From Eubacteriales bacterium (GTDB lineage Bacteria > Bacillota > Clostridia > Lachnospirales > Lachnospiraceae), in assembly GCA_030537935.1 (NCBI GenBank), contig JAUNUY010000003.1, forward strand, positions 124,001-188,000: 64,000 nt of DNA, read 5' to 3'. How positions within the stretch are numbered: the stretch's first letter is position 1; each line of letters opens with the position of its first letter. The notes below the pieces were generated by a model. It searched no databases and had not been told where the DNA came from. It saw nothing but the letters and a program-made list of their open reading frames with translations. The translations under genes were made by a program, and so were the position numbers. This document shows, piece by piece, positions 47,614-57,444 of this stretch.

Positions 47614-48186
47614 TTATAGGGAGTCCACCCCCGTATAGTAACATTTCGCCATTAATTTCAACATATTCTCAGCCCATTCCGCACTTTTATAGTGCCGTGC
47701 AATCTCTAATAAGCCTTCCGTGAAATTACTCGCCAATATGTGGGACAACATTGGATCGTACTTCGGCTTCAACTGCCTGCTCAAGCCCTCTTCAATGTGC
47801 TTTTGCATTTGCGCTATCAGTTGCCCCTTCGCTTGCATGTGCTTCGTCCCCGAACTTTTATCCATCAAAATAATGAACTTTTTCCGATCCCGTAACAGTT
47901 TACGAACATAGATTGCTCCGGCTTCCTCAAACCGTTCGGAAGCGGTCCCCCGCGGCAATGCCTCCTCTTCGTTAAAGGCCGCGTTGAAGTGAACATTGAC
48001 GGGTTCGACAATGGCATCAAATAATGATGCCTTATTTTTAAAATAGGTGTAAATCAGGGCTACGGGAATATCGGCTTCCGCCGCAATCTCCGTCAACTTC
48101 GCACTGCGGTAGTCTTTTTCGTAAAAAATCTTTTCCGCCGCTTCGAGTATTCTATTTCTTACCTCCTCCTTCAATACCTGTGCCAC
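47614..48186 (-). CDS. TetR-family transcriptional regulator
   Basis: 190 residues; GTG start at 48184-48186 behind AGGAGGATGTT. N-terminal helix-turn-helix (about 10-55, AKLTEIAAEADIPVALIYTY). It precedes the broken ABC pair on the same strand and presumably controlled it. C-terminal ligand domain unassigned. A hairpin at about 47577-47609 follows the stop. Confidence 0.9.
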   Translation of the reverse strand: MAQVLKEEVRNRILEAAEKIFYEKDYRSAKLTEIAAEADIPVALIYTYFKNKASLFDAIVEPVNVHFNAAFNEEEALPRGTASERFEEAGAIYVRKLLRDRKKFIILMDKSSGTKHMQAKGQLIAQMQKHIEEGLSRQLKPKYDPMLSHILASNFTEGLLEIARHYKSAEWAENMLKLMAKCYYTGVDSL

Positions 48187-48302
48187 AACATCCTCCTCTT
48201 ATTAACTACCGTCTGCCTTAATATTAAATCTTTATTCAATATTTGTCAATGCAATATCATAAAAAATCGTCTATGACTATCTTCAGATATCCTTACACAA
48301 AA

Positions 48303-48334
48303 TGAACGGTACGGAATAAATCCCGTACCGTTCA
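48303..48334 (-). terminator. Rho-independent terminator
   Basis: TGAACGGTACGG / CCGTACCGTTCA with an 8-base loop, followed on the minus strand by TTTTGTG; 25 bases past the LPXTG gene. Confidence 0.75.
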
Positions 48335-48358
48335 TAAAACGGATAAAATGTATCCATC

Positions 48359-51300
48359 TTATCTTCCGTCTTGCTTCCGTCTTAGCGTCAGCAGAAACAT
48401 TGCCGAAACAAGCAACGTCATACTTGCCGCTTCACCGCCAAAGCCGGTCGCCGGCAGTTTCTTACGACTTTGTTCATTCGTATTCCTGCCGGTATGAGTT
48501 CTTTGCGTACCCTGCTCCGTCCCGCTATGTCCTTGATTCGGATCTTGAATGACGGCATTGGCCACGACTTTCACAGCTGCCGTTACAGACAGCACGCCCT
48601 GCTTCACTTCAAGCTCGTGGTCACCCGCCTTAATATCTGCCGGCAGAACCGCGCTCAGTACAAGATTGCCGTCGGCATCAGCCGCGACTGCTGCAAGAAC
48701 CGCACCATGCAAAAGAACGTTTACTGTCTCGTTCGGCATAAATCCAGTACCGTTGACCACAATCTTAGTGCCCGGTTTGATGCCATCTACAATTGTTTTA
48801 CCTTGTTCATCTGTGAGCTTCACCTCAGGTGCCATCACATGTACCGTGACGGCCGTCGGGTTCTTCGCATCCGTCACCGTACCGTTTACCGTGAAAGTGG
48901 CTTTTCTTGCGTAGGCATCCGTGGAGACGGTATCCCATGTGATTGCTTCACTGCTTACGTCCCCGTTGGACCACTTCACTTGAACCGTCGTCGGCAATAC
49001 GGGTGCCGTTCCTTTGACGGTATACACATCATCGTTGGTCATGACCTCCGTCACCGTCGCCGGCTCTACCGTAATATCGGCCGTCAAGGATTTACCTGCT
49101 ACCGTCGCCGTTAAGGTATATTGACCGCCCGTACGTTTTTTATAATCATCGCTGTAGGACCAGAAAATGGTCTCGTCACTCGTATCACCGTTGCTCCAGG
49201 TCACCGTCGCCGTTACCGGTACGTTCGGTGCTGTTCCGGAGGGTGTTGTTACGTTTGTTGCCGCGGCATCCGTACCTGAGAATACAACCTTCGTCGCCGT
49301 AGCAGGCGTGACGGTTACATTGGCCGTTACATCCATGCCGTGAACCGTTGCCGCCAAGGTGTACTTGCCGCCCTCACGTTTCTTGTAATCGTTATTTTCC
49401 GGCCAGACAATCGTTTCTTCCGTCGTTGTCCCGTTACTCCAGAATACGGTCGCTTTTTCCGGTAGGGTAGGTGCCGTTCCGGCAGCGGTCGTCACATCCG
49501 TCACGGTCAGTTCCGTTCCGGAAAAGACCACCTTCGTTACCGTCGCATCCACTACATTGACATTCGCCTTCAGTTCCGTACCCTGTACATTCGCCGCCAG
49601 CGTATACGTTGTACCGGCCGGCTTTGTATAGTCGTTGTTCTCCGGCCATGGAATTGTCGCGGATTCGGTATCACCGTTACTCCAGGTCACCGTCGCCGTC
49701 GCCGGCAGATTCGGTGCCACACCGGTTGTCGTCGTGACATCGGCTATATGAACATTCGTGCCGGTGAAAACGACCTTGGTTACCGTGGCGGGTGTGACCG
49801 TGACATCAGCCTGTAATGCCGTACCGAGGACATCCACCGCCAGCGTATAATGACCACCTTCGCGTTTTTTATAATCTTCGTTTGCCGGCCAGGTAATCGC
49901 TTCCTCCGTTGTGTCGCCGTTGGACCACGTCACCGTCGCCGTTGCAGGCAAGGTCGGCGCCGTGCCCGATGCCGTTGTTACACTTGCCGTCGCGCTATCC
50001 GTATCTTTAAAAACGACCTTGGTTACCGTCGCCGGGGTCACCGTGACGTTCACCTTCAGAGCTGTACCTTGAACGTTTGCCGTCAACACGTACTCGCCGC
50101 CTTCGCGTTTTTTATAATCTTCATTTGCCGGCCAGGTAATCGCCTCCTCCGTTGTATCACCGTTGGACCACGTTACCGTCGCTGTCGTGGGCAAAGTCGG
50201 CGCCGTACCCGATGCCGTCGTTACACTCGTTTCCGATACTTCCGTACCTTTGAAAACGACCTTGGTCACCGTTGCCGGGGTTACCGTGACGTTTACCTTC
50301 AAGTCCGTGCCTTGAACGTTTGCCGCCAAAATATAGTTGCCACCTTCCGGCTTCATATAATCCGGATTTTCCGGCCAAGTGATTTCTTCCGCACTCGTAT
50401 CACCGTTGCTCCAGGTCACCGTTGCCGTTGCCGGCAAGGTCGGGGCTGTGCCCGATGCCGTCGTCACGTTCATTTCCGATACTTCCGTATCTGTAAAGAC
50501 GACCTTAGTTACCGTCGCCGGGGTCACCGTGACGTTCACCTTCAGGTCCGTTCCATTGACATTTTTCGTCAACACATAGTTGCCGCCCTCACGCTTTTTA
50601 TAATCGTTATTTTCCGGCCATGCAATAAGAACATTATCCACATCCCCATTGGACCAGGTGACGGTTGCTCTGACCGGTAAGGTCGGGGCCGTGCCCGATG
50701 CCGTCGTCACATTCGTCTCCGATACTTCCGTTCCTTCAAAAACGACTTTGGTTGCCGTGGCGGGTGTCACGTTAACAGTGACCTTCAACGCCGTCCCGTG
50801 TATATTCCGTGTCAGCGTGTAGGATCCGCCCTCAGCATTCTCATAACCGTTATTTTCCGGCCAATCGATGGCCACGTCCTCGGTATCTCCATTGGACCAG
50901 GTTACCGTCGCCGTTACCGGCAAGGTCGGGGCCGTACCCGATGCCGTCGTCACGTTCGTTTCCGATACTTCCGTACCTTTGAAAACGACTTTCGACACCG
51001 TTGCGGGATTGACATTGACCGTCACCTTAACATCGCCGGCATAACCTGCCACTTTACCGAGCACCTCGAACGTGCCACCGGCACGATTCTGCCAGAGGCT
51101 GTCGGCAAATGCCGTCCAATTCACCGGGGCCGTGCCCGTCGTGTTGTCTGCATACTTTACGTTTACCTCTGTCGGTAAAACGGGTGGTGTCCCCGAATTT
51201 GTCGTTACCGGTGCGGGATTCGTAACGGCCTGAATCCCCTCCACCGTCATATCATAGGTGAAGGCCTTGCCGTTCGCCGTCGTCAATGTCACTTGTGTCG

Positions 51301-52237
51301 AACCTTCGCTGACACCTTTGAGCATATTGTCGACCACTTCAATAATTGCCGGATTTGCCGAAGACCAGGTCCCTTCAAAGGTAAAGATGCCCGCTTCAAT
51401 GGGAAAGACCCCATCTGAATACGCCGCATTCACCACTTTGGGCGAAACCGTCCGGTTCAGCGGCACCTTCGTGATGTCGATGGTCGGCTTGGATGTCCCG
51501 CTAACCATTGCATCCCGTAAATTGACCTGCAAAATCCTAGCTCCCGTTAGTGCCGTGGTGCTCTCATCCGTCAAGGTCATTACGGACGCCTCGCCCACCC
51601 AGGTAGAACCGTACGGGTATTTCGGACCGACAAGTCCGGCAATGCCGTAATGCTTGATGGACGGGTCAATCAGGTAGATATAGTGTCCCGTCTCCTGGCC
51701 GGTCTGATTCACCCAATCCGCCTTCTCCGCGGCCCATTGGTCAATGGCTTTATCCACTTGACGGGAACCCCATGCAATGACTTCCCTATTACTTCTTATA
51801 CCGTTGTATGTTATAGCAAATGTATCCGTCCCGTTGGGCCGATCATGGCTGATGGTTTTCGTGGCACCCGCTTCAATTGCCCGTGCCAATGCTATATATT
51901 CAATCTCATTGGACCACTTCGGATTCAGGTATGCTTCACGACTGATACCTTTCGCAGCCAAGTACTGCGCCACGGTGGTTGTCGAGTTCATTTCCGGAAA
52001 TTTCACGCCGGTATCCAGCGCATCCTGACGCCAATATTTGATGCGTGCCAAGGCAGCCGCCTTTACGCCATCCTGTATTAGGTTCGCCTCGATATGAACC
52101 GGTGTCCCCCCGCCTAAATCATATTTACTGTAATCAAGTTTTTCCGCTGCAGATACGTAAGTCGGCATATTAGCAAACATGCTCAAACACAGACTGACGC
52201 ATAACAGCAACGATAAGAAAACTGACTTTCTTTTCAT
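48359..52237 (-). CDS. LPXTG-anchored surface protein with CAP domain and about ten Big_4-type repeats
   Basis: 1292 residues. Signal peptide (about 1-31); CAP/SCP-like domain (about 50-230) with ATKTISHDRPNG and GHYIYLIDPSIKH; then about ten Ig-like repeats of about 82 residues (TKVVFKGTEVSETNVTTASG, TVTWSNGDT, WPENNDYKK), like bacterial Ig-like group 4; an IPT-like stretch; sorting signal LPATGFGGE, membrane segment and RRKQDGR. Sortase would link it to peptidoglycan. Repeats 1-5 are very alike, repeats 0 and 9 the most diverged. CAP domains elsewhere bind lipids or act on host tissue; here function is unknown, adhesion being the usual guess. Confidence 0.92.
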   Translation of the reverse strand: MKRKSVFLSLLLCVSLCLSMFANMPTYVSAAEKLDYSKYDLGGGTPVHIEANLIQDGVKAAALARIKYWRQDALDTGVKFPEMNSTTTVAQYLAAKGISREAYLNPKWSNEIEYIALARAIEAGATKTISHDRPNGTDTFAITYNGIRSNREVIAWGSRQVDKAIDQWAAEKADWVNQTGQETGHYIYLIDPSIKHYGIAGLVGPKYPYGSTWVGEASVMTLTDESTTALTGARILQVNLRDAMVSGTSKPTIDITKVPLNRTVSPKVVNAAYSDGVFPIEAGIFTFEGTWSSANPAIIEVVDNMLKGVSEGSTQVTLTTANGKAFTYDMTVEGIQAVTNPAPVTTNSGTPPVLPTEVNVKYADNTTGTAPVNWTAFADSLWQNRAGGTFEVLGKVAGYAGDVKVTVNVNPATVSKVVFKGTEVSETNVTTASGTAPTLPVTATVTWSNGDTEDVAIDWPENNGYENAEGGSYTLTRNIHGTALKVTVNVTPATATKVVFEGTEVSETNVTTASGTAPTLPVRATVTWSNGDVDNVLIAWPENNDYKKREGGNYVLTKNVNGTDLKVNVTVTPATVTKVVFTDTEVSEMNVTTASGTAPTLPATATVTWSNGDTSAEEITWPENPDYMKPEGGNYILAANVQGTDLKVNVTVTPATVTKVVFKGTEVSETSVTTASGTAPTLPTTATVTWSNGDTTEEAITWPANEDYKKREGGEYVLTANVQGTALKVNVTVTPATVTKVVFKDTDSATASVTTASGTAPTLPATATVTWSNGDTTEEAITWPANEDYKKREGGHYTLAVDVLGTALQADVTVTPATVTKVVFTGTNVHIADVTTTTGVAPNLPATATVTWSNGDTESATIPWPENNDYTKPAGTTYTLAANVQGTELKANVNVVDATVTKVVFSGTELTVTDVTTAAGTAPTLPEKATVFWSNGTTTEETIVWPENNDYKKREGGKYTLAATVHGMDVTANVTVTPATATKVVFSGTDAAATNVTTPSGTAPNVPVTATVTWSNGDTSDETIFWSYSDDYKKRTGGQYTLTATVAGKSLTADITVEPATVTEVMTNDDVYTVKGTAPVLPTTVQVKWSNGDVSSEAITWDTVSTDAYARKATFTVNGTVTDAKNPTAVTVHVMAPEVKLTDEQGKTIVDGIKPGTKIVVNGTGFMPNETVNVLLHGAVLAAVAADADGNLVLSAVLPADIKAGDHELEVKQGVLSVTAAVKVVANAVIQDPNQGHSGTEQGTQRTHTGRNTNEQSRKKLPATGFGGEAASMTLLVSAMFLLTLRRKQDGR

Positions 52238-52495
52238 TCATGGCCCCTTTCTTAGTAAAATCTCCCATTTGTAACTGATTTCGTTCATTATATACATATA
52301 TCCGGCAAAAGTCCACCTTTGTACATGGATTCATAACAAATACCAGTGGAATGGATTGTTTTTGTTGGGTAAATAACGCTCTTTGGCAATTCTTTCATCA
52401 CGCTCTTGATTGGTCATTTCATAACCATCCCTCTCCGTTGTTTCTCCTTTTAAATCAATCCGGCTGTTATGATGGACGGCCATTCCCCTATCCGG

Positions 52496-53260
52496 CTACC
52501 ATTTCGTCACATAGACTTTGACTCTCTTTGTCCGTAAGGCAATCTCCTCTTGATAGAATGTTAATTGAAACGTATCATAACCCATGAAGTCTTCCTGCGT
52601 GATATACGCCTCCTCATTACCGATGATCTCGTTATCTTCATTGTATAAGTTTGCTTTTATCTTTATATCCCTATCGATGATATCACCCTTGGCTGCTGAA
52701 ATCTCGCCCAAGATCTCTAAACTGTCCGCATCATCAATCTTTACGGAAATATTTTCCATAATGACACCCAGCTTTTCTTCCATGCTTTCAATTCTCTCGA
52801 TATGGCCTTGCAACTCACTTCGAACATTTTTCAAATTTGGCGCTTCATGCTGCACCCGTACTTCGCAGTCGAGCAGGAACCACTTTCCGTCCTCCCCGAG
52901 CCTGAATAATGTGCTATACGCATAGCCATTGGTAATATCCGTAACGGTAATGCTCGTCACGGCACTGTGCTTCAGCAATCTGCTCCCGGCTTCCAAAAAT
53001 ACGGCGCCAACCATTATATAGGCTCCGGGAATAATCGTAGCATCTCTCATGTCGGTGCCGGTGAGCCAATCATCCTTATCATACTGTGCCCCGTCATTGA
53101 TAATTTGTGCTTCGTCAATATGTACTTCCATTCTTTTCGCCGTGCGATTCAGGATTTTATAATGTAATACGTATGCTTCTTTCTCTTCTTGAAAATGTCT
53201 CTTCTCATGAGCGATTACTTCAATCCCCAATGTGCCATCCTTATATAGTTGATTTGTCAT
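52496..53260 (-). CDS. Protein of unknown function, beta-rich two-part domain
   Basis: 254 residues from the ATG at 53258-53260 (GGGAGGATATT before it). Two halves with similar beta-strand spacing (Y-V-L-H-Y-K-I-L-N-R and D-I-K-I-K-A-N-L-Y-N) joined by a helix (about 145-165, HIERIESMEEKL). The pattern K-A-N-L-Y-N-E-D-N-E-I-I-G recalls FxLYD-type domains. No signal peptide. Monocistronic; role unknown. Confidence 0.7.
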   Translation of the reverse strand: MTNQLYKDGTLGIEVIAHEKRHFQEEKEAYVLHYKILNRTAKRMEVHIDEAQIINDGAQYDKDDWLTGTDMRDATIIPGAYIMVGAVFLEAGSRLLKHSAVTSITVTDITNGYAYSTLFRLGEDGKWFLLDCEVRVQHEAPNLKNVRSELQGHIERIESMEEKLGVIMENISVKIDDADSLEILGEISAAKGDIIDRDIKIKANLYNEDNEIIGNEEAYITQEDFMGYDTFQLTFYQEEIALRTKRVKVYVTKW

Positions 53261-53589
53261 AATATCCTCCCTTGCCATACTCTCATAGCCCCTTAAGACG
53301 GTTTCTGTAAATGCGGTTTCATGTGTGCGTTCATTCTTTCTGATACGATGTATGCACGGTATCCCATCCCACGTCCGGCACATGCTACTCGTATAATAAG
53401 ACTCTGTACATCATAGATAAACACATTCTACTTGACTCTCAAACATGCATCGATAATTGAAATGATATATTACTTCGTGCATTGATGGTCTCGGTGTTAA
53501 ATACAGAAAGTATATCTACAGGTAAAATCACTCGCACTTCAGCAGATGCTCTTCATCGTATTCCTGTTAATCTTAATCTTTTGACATTT

Positions 53590-54461
53590 TCAAATATAAA
53601 TCCAAACCTCTTGTTGACATATCCGGCAAACATAGTTTCCATTGCTTTTCAATATATGTTGTACATAATATTCATCAAACACATTATAATATACAATTCT
53701 ATCCGTGAACTTTATATCTATAGGTGGATACCCCCATTTTCATTAACTCAAGATTTGCCAGCAGTCTTCCCGTCCTTCCGTTTCCATCAATAAATGGATG
53801 AATCCCCTCAAATTCTACGTGAAATTCGGCTAGCTTTGTAATAACGTGTTCTTCACTTGCGAAATAGTTTCGTAACAGCTCTTCCATTTTAGGTTTAATC
53901 AAATAAGGTTGAACAGGCTCGTGCTGAACACCCATAATACGAACCGGAACTTTACGATATATGTCTTAATCCTCTTTTTGTCAGCAAGTACAAGATAATG
54001 GATCTATTTTGTAATACTTTCATTTATTTTCTTTTACCAGCTCACGGACAAAATCAAAAGCCTCTTTATGTCCTGCCACTTCCATGTGATCTTTTAAAGG
54101 TTTCTGATCAATTATTAGACCAAGCAACACTAAATCAGTTTCTCTTAATGTTAATGTATTTCCTTCAATGGCATTGGCGTTGTAGGTATATTCAACAATG
54201 AATTCTTCATTCAGTCTTTCGAGCTCTCCTTCAGTTATAGGCCTCTTGCCAACAAGTTCTCTTTTTTTTACGGTCAATTTATAATAGAAGGCTTTCTCTT
54301 GATTTATAACGTCCATCCGATGGCTTTACAGCATCTATTGGTATTTTTCAACTTCTCCCTTCTTGATAAGCTCCCGATATTTTACCTCCTGAGCATAATA
54401 TTCTTACTCTCCTGTCAGAAATGCCCCACCTTTCAGCAGCTTGTTCCGTCGTCATAAGCAT
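53590..54461 (-). pseudogene. HTH-Fic protein, decayed
   Basis: ATG at 54461 follows GGAGGG. The first frame reads MTTEQAAERWGISDRRVRIL, a winged-helix-like N-terminus, then TGA where the conserved Trp of GRSWKIP belongs. The next piece carries FIVEYTYNANAIEGNTLTLR (the S/TxxxEGN self-inhibiting motif) and ends at 54020; a frame change follows, then a piece with FEGIHPFIDGNGRTGRLL, and another frame change before GYPPIDIKFTDRIVYYNVFD. At least one nonsense and two frameshift lesions, so inactive. Confidence 0.82.
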
Positions 54462-54830
54462 AAATCAACCCTCCAATCTCCCTTATTATATCTTTATCGG
54501 AATAATATCAAGCCTATCGGAATAACGTTTTCTATTTATCGGAACAATAGAAATATTGCAGAATATTATTCAAAAACCTATTGTTGGGATAATATATCGT
54601 ATCGATAAAATTCCTCTCCCATTAAGCATACTCTTGTTATTTGGATTTCTAATCCCTCATATCAACCCTTGTCTATTAATGAATTACCAATCAGTACTTT
54701 TAATGAGGCTTATTCCCTGCTACCGTTCTTCCAACGATAACCCGTGAATAAGCCTTGATGACAATGCTCTACTTATTTTTCACATTCGGTTCGGATATCA
54801 ATATCACCGTCTCAACATGAGATTTTTAGG
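54462..54830. other. Gap containing direct repeats
   Basis: Apart from the TATCGGAA repeats at 54495-54547, AT-rich with no supported gene. Confidence 0.4.
54495..54547 (-). promoter_or_regulatory. Three direct repeats upstream of the Fic gene, candidate operator
   Basis: TATCGGAATAA, TATCGGAATAA and TATCGGAACAA start at 54495, 54515 and 54537, 20-22 bases apart, i.e. two helix turns. They lie 34-86 bases before the HTH-Fic start, so binding by its own HTH is a reasonable inference. Confidence 0.6.
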
Positions 54831-56030
54831 CTATTTCATGTTAGCATTAACTAATTTTTCCACTTCACTCGATATTTCTGTAAATATTTCTTTATAATTC
54901 ATAGTTCCAATGTTTGCTTTGTTTATATGCTTATCAAAAATAACACCCATTTGTTCATCAAAAAATATATCTTTAATATTTTTTTCTCTAACCATAATAG
55001 ACTGACCATCTAAAAACCCAATTAATTTTAATGGATTAATATTAATAATATTCTGTAAACCTATATCTTTTGTACCAATATAGTGGAATACTATTTGTCC
55101 TCCTTTTAAATCACTAATCATTTGCATCTCTATTAGTCTTATATGAAGAATATCCCAGGATATGTTTCCAATCTTCTCCAATGATTTTTTTGAAATATTT
55201 TGTATTTTAGAAAAAGTTTCTTGAACGGTTTCGTCATTCATTAAGTACATAAACATTAGATACAGTTCAAATTCCAGATAGATATTAAGTCTATTAAGAG
55301 AGTACTCAAGCAATTTTTTTAATTTTATTTTTTTATCGATTTTATCTTGTTTCAATAAAAATGCCTTGCTTATCAAACACGCTACAACATAGAATTGTTC
55401 CTCTTGTTCTTCCCTATATACAGATACGTCTAAAATTTCTTTCGCCCGCCTATATTCATCTTCTGTAAGAAGATAGTCTTCTATTAAATTTCTTTCCGTA
55501 ATCTCATCCAATACTTCATACTTAATAAATGATAAAATATATTTATACCATATCTTCTTATAAATCGGTTTGCTTATTCTTTCCAACAAAGAGGTTGACA
55601 TATTCAAATTATAACCCGACTTTTTAATGTACTTTAGATACTCAATAAATCTATCTTGATCTTCTAATTTCTTATTGTCTACTATCTTTTCCAAATAAGT
55701 CAAAACATTTAAATCTAAGTTTATCGTTTTACTCGCACAAATTATTCTTTCAGATTTGGAATCATATTTATTATCAAAAATATATGATTTTTCATAATCT
55801 GAAACTCCTATAATACTATAGCCGTTCATAATTTTATTTTTAAAAGATTTAAAGTAAGGATTTTTTCCCAAATTAAAGTAAATTAATTTAGCTTCCTTAT
55901 ACATTTTTGATTTCGAGTCAAATATCTCGCAAATCCTATATGGATTTATTTCATCACATAGTTCTTTAATAAACTCCCTATCAGTTTTTTTAATTTTATT
56001 TACTCTCTCCTTTTGTAAACGGTTTTTCAA
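54831..56030 (-). CDS. Protein of unknown function (399 residues), coupled to a recombinase remnant
   Basis: TTG start at 56028-56030, overlapping the recombinase stop, with GAGGGGAATATATCTA upstream. Soluble, very Lys/Ile/Asn-rich and AT-rich, with no clear motif; segments such as IIGVSDYEKSYIFDNKYDSK and GGQIVFHYIGTKDIGL may form a sensor-like domain. Intact between broken genes, which suggests it is kept. Cargo of a serine-recombinase element is likely; defence, regulation or phage origin cannot be told apart. Confidence 0.7.
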   Translation of the reverse strand: MKNRLQKERVNKIKKTDREFIKELCDEINPYRICEIFDSKSKMYKEAKLIYFNLGKNPYFKSFKNKIMNGYSIIGVSDYEKSYIFDNKYDSKSERIICASKTINLDLNVLTYLEKIVDNKKLEDQDRFIEYLKYIKKSGYNLNMSTSLLERISKPIYKKIWYKYILSFIKYEVLDEITERNLIEDYLLTEDEYRRAKEILDVSVYREEQEEQFYVVACLISKAFLLKQDKIDKKIKLKKLLEYSLNRLNIYLEFELYLMFMYLMNDETVQETFSKIQNISKKSLEKIGNISWDILHIRLIEMQMISDLKGGQIVFHYIGTKDIGLQNIININPLKLIGFLDGQSIMVREKNIKDIFFDEQMGVIFDKHINKANIGTMNYKEIFTEISSEVEKLVNANMK

Positions 56031-56898
56031 TAGATATATTCCCCTCTCTTCGAACTATATTTCCTACTCTTTCTGCAAGTTTTTCCATCTTCTCCAATTT
56101 CAACATTGCTACGAGATGCCATCTCAAGCAGTATTGCTTCGAACTTTTCCTTTGAGATAATTCCGGAATGATGATTTTTATTAACATACTCTCCATCCGA
56201 ATTAACTATGGCAACATCTCCAGTATATTTTTGTCTAGTTAAGGTTGATTCTATTCCTTTTTTGCTCCAGGAATCTTTACCCTTTGGTACTTTTATTTTT
56301 TCTTTCATCTTATTAATAATCCCACCAATGCTATAGTCCTCCAAATACCAGTCAAAAATATCTCTAACAACTTCAGCTTGTTTTTTATTAATAACCAGCA
56401 TGCTGTGTTTATTCTTTTTATAGCCGTAGCAGACTATATTATATAGCTCTAATATACCATCTTCTGCCCTATATTTTAAGCCTAAACGGATATTCTCACT
56501 TCTCCAGTCATTCTCAGCTTGATCACATGTTTCAATCATACTGATCAAAAGTTCATCTTTTACTGATTCAGTATTTATCTTATCTTTTAATAGCTTCTAA
56601 TCTATCTTTTGCATTACGACCAAAACGACTAAGATTCTTAGTCAAAATAATATTTATATTCCCTTTTCACACTCACTTATCATTCGGTTGAAGTCTTACC
56701 TAGAAGATTCCGTTTCAACTGATGCAACATTAATAAATACATCTGCTCCAAACTTAGACATATGTGCTGCCGCAAGTCTGAAATAGCGTAATCTTTTATT
56801 GCTCTTTTTTTTCTGATAACCAGTTCATTATCAGATGGCTCTTTTATCCTATCCATAGCCAACTCTCCTAAATGTATTTTAGTATAATCATATTCCAT
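56027..56898 (-). pseudogene. Serine recombinase, decayed
   Basis: The C-terminal piece (56548-56027) contains the recombinase domain (CYGYKKNKHSMLVINKKQAE, SIGGIINKMKEK, STLTRQKYTGDVAIVN). Upstream, fragments in shifting frames read DFNRMISECEKGN and LTKNLSRFGRNAKDRLEAIK, typical resolvase-domain pieces, up to a start-like region near 56860. Several frameshifts and stops; the catalytic Ser region is not intact. Confidence 0.8.
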
Positions 56899-56977
56899 TT
56901 TATTATAATGATTATTGGTCTATTTTACAATTTCCATTTTTTAGGCGGATGCAGGCGAATGCATTTTCTCAAATATC

Positions 56978-57275
56978 CATTCTGATTAAGGATGGCAGTA
57001 TCAACATGCCTATTACAGAAACACTTTCCAGAAATATAGAATTATCCAATCTATGCCACGAAAAGAAAACTGCTATGATAATTGTATTATGGAGACATTC
57101 TTTGGAAGATTAAAAACGAGATATATTATGGATATGAAAAAGATTATTCTCCTTTTGAAGAATTCTCAAAAGCTATTGAAGAATATATAGATTACTATAA
57201 TAACAAAAGAATTCAGGCAAAACAAATTGGATGCCACCTGTTCAATACAGGATAGCATCCATGTGTTCAGTCTAA
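56978..57275 (+). mobile_element. IS3-family (IS150-like) transposase remnant
   Basis: Reads HSD-stop-GWQYQHAYYRNTFQKY, then IIQSMPRKENCYDNCIMETF, then after a one-base shift EIYYGYEKDYSPFEEFSKAI and after another shift WMPPVQYRIASMCSV before TAA at 57273-57275. This is the C-terminal third of the rve domain with the catalytic Glu (METFF). The Gln of SDQG is TAA. No IS ends recognised; inactive. Confidence 0.85.
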
Positions 57276-57375
57276 TTCATAACTATATGTCCAGAATTCT
57301 GGGTACGTATCATTTTGGGCATTACTTGAATTTTCTTTTTTAATTGGCTTTATAGAGATTGAAATTTTAAAATAA

Positions 57376-57413
57376 AAAGAATGTATTCAATATAAGTTTA
57401 GAATACATTCTTT
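57376..57413 (-). terminator. Rho-independent terminator
   Basis: AAAGAATGTATTC / GAATACATTCTTT with a 12-base loop and TTTTATTTT on the minus strand; 31 bases past the LRR gene stop. Confidence 0.8.
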
Positions 57414-57444
57414 TAAATAAGTTATTATATTTACTGAATTTTGA

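Noticed and set aside
48359..52237. Regular DNA repeats resembling a CRISPR or satellite array, and long antisense frames (e.g. 49850-50680)
   Set aside because: The period of about 246 bases follows protein repeats in one long frame on the minus strand; the plus-strand frames are Arg/Cys-rich shadows.
54380..54400. TGA in the Fic gene as a second selenocysteine codon
   Set aside because: It replaces a conserved Trp, not a Cys, and the same gene has further frameshifts; simple decay.
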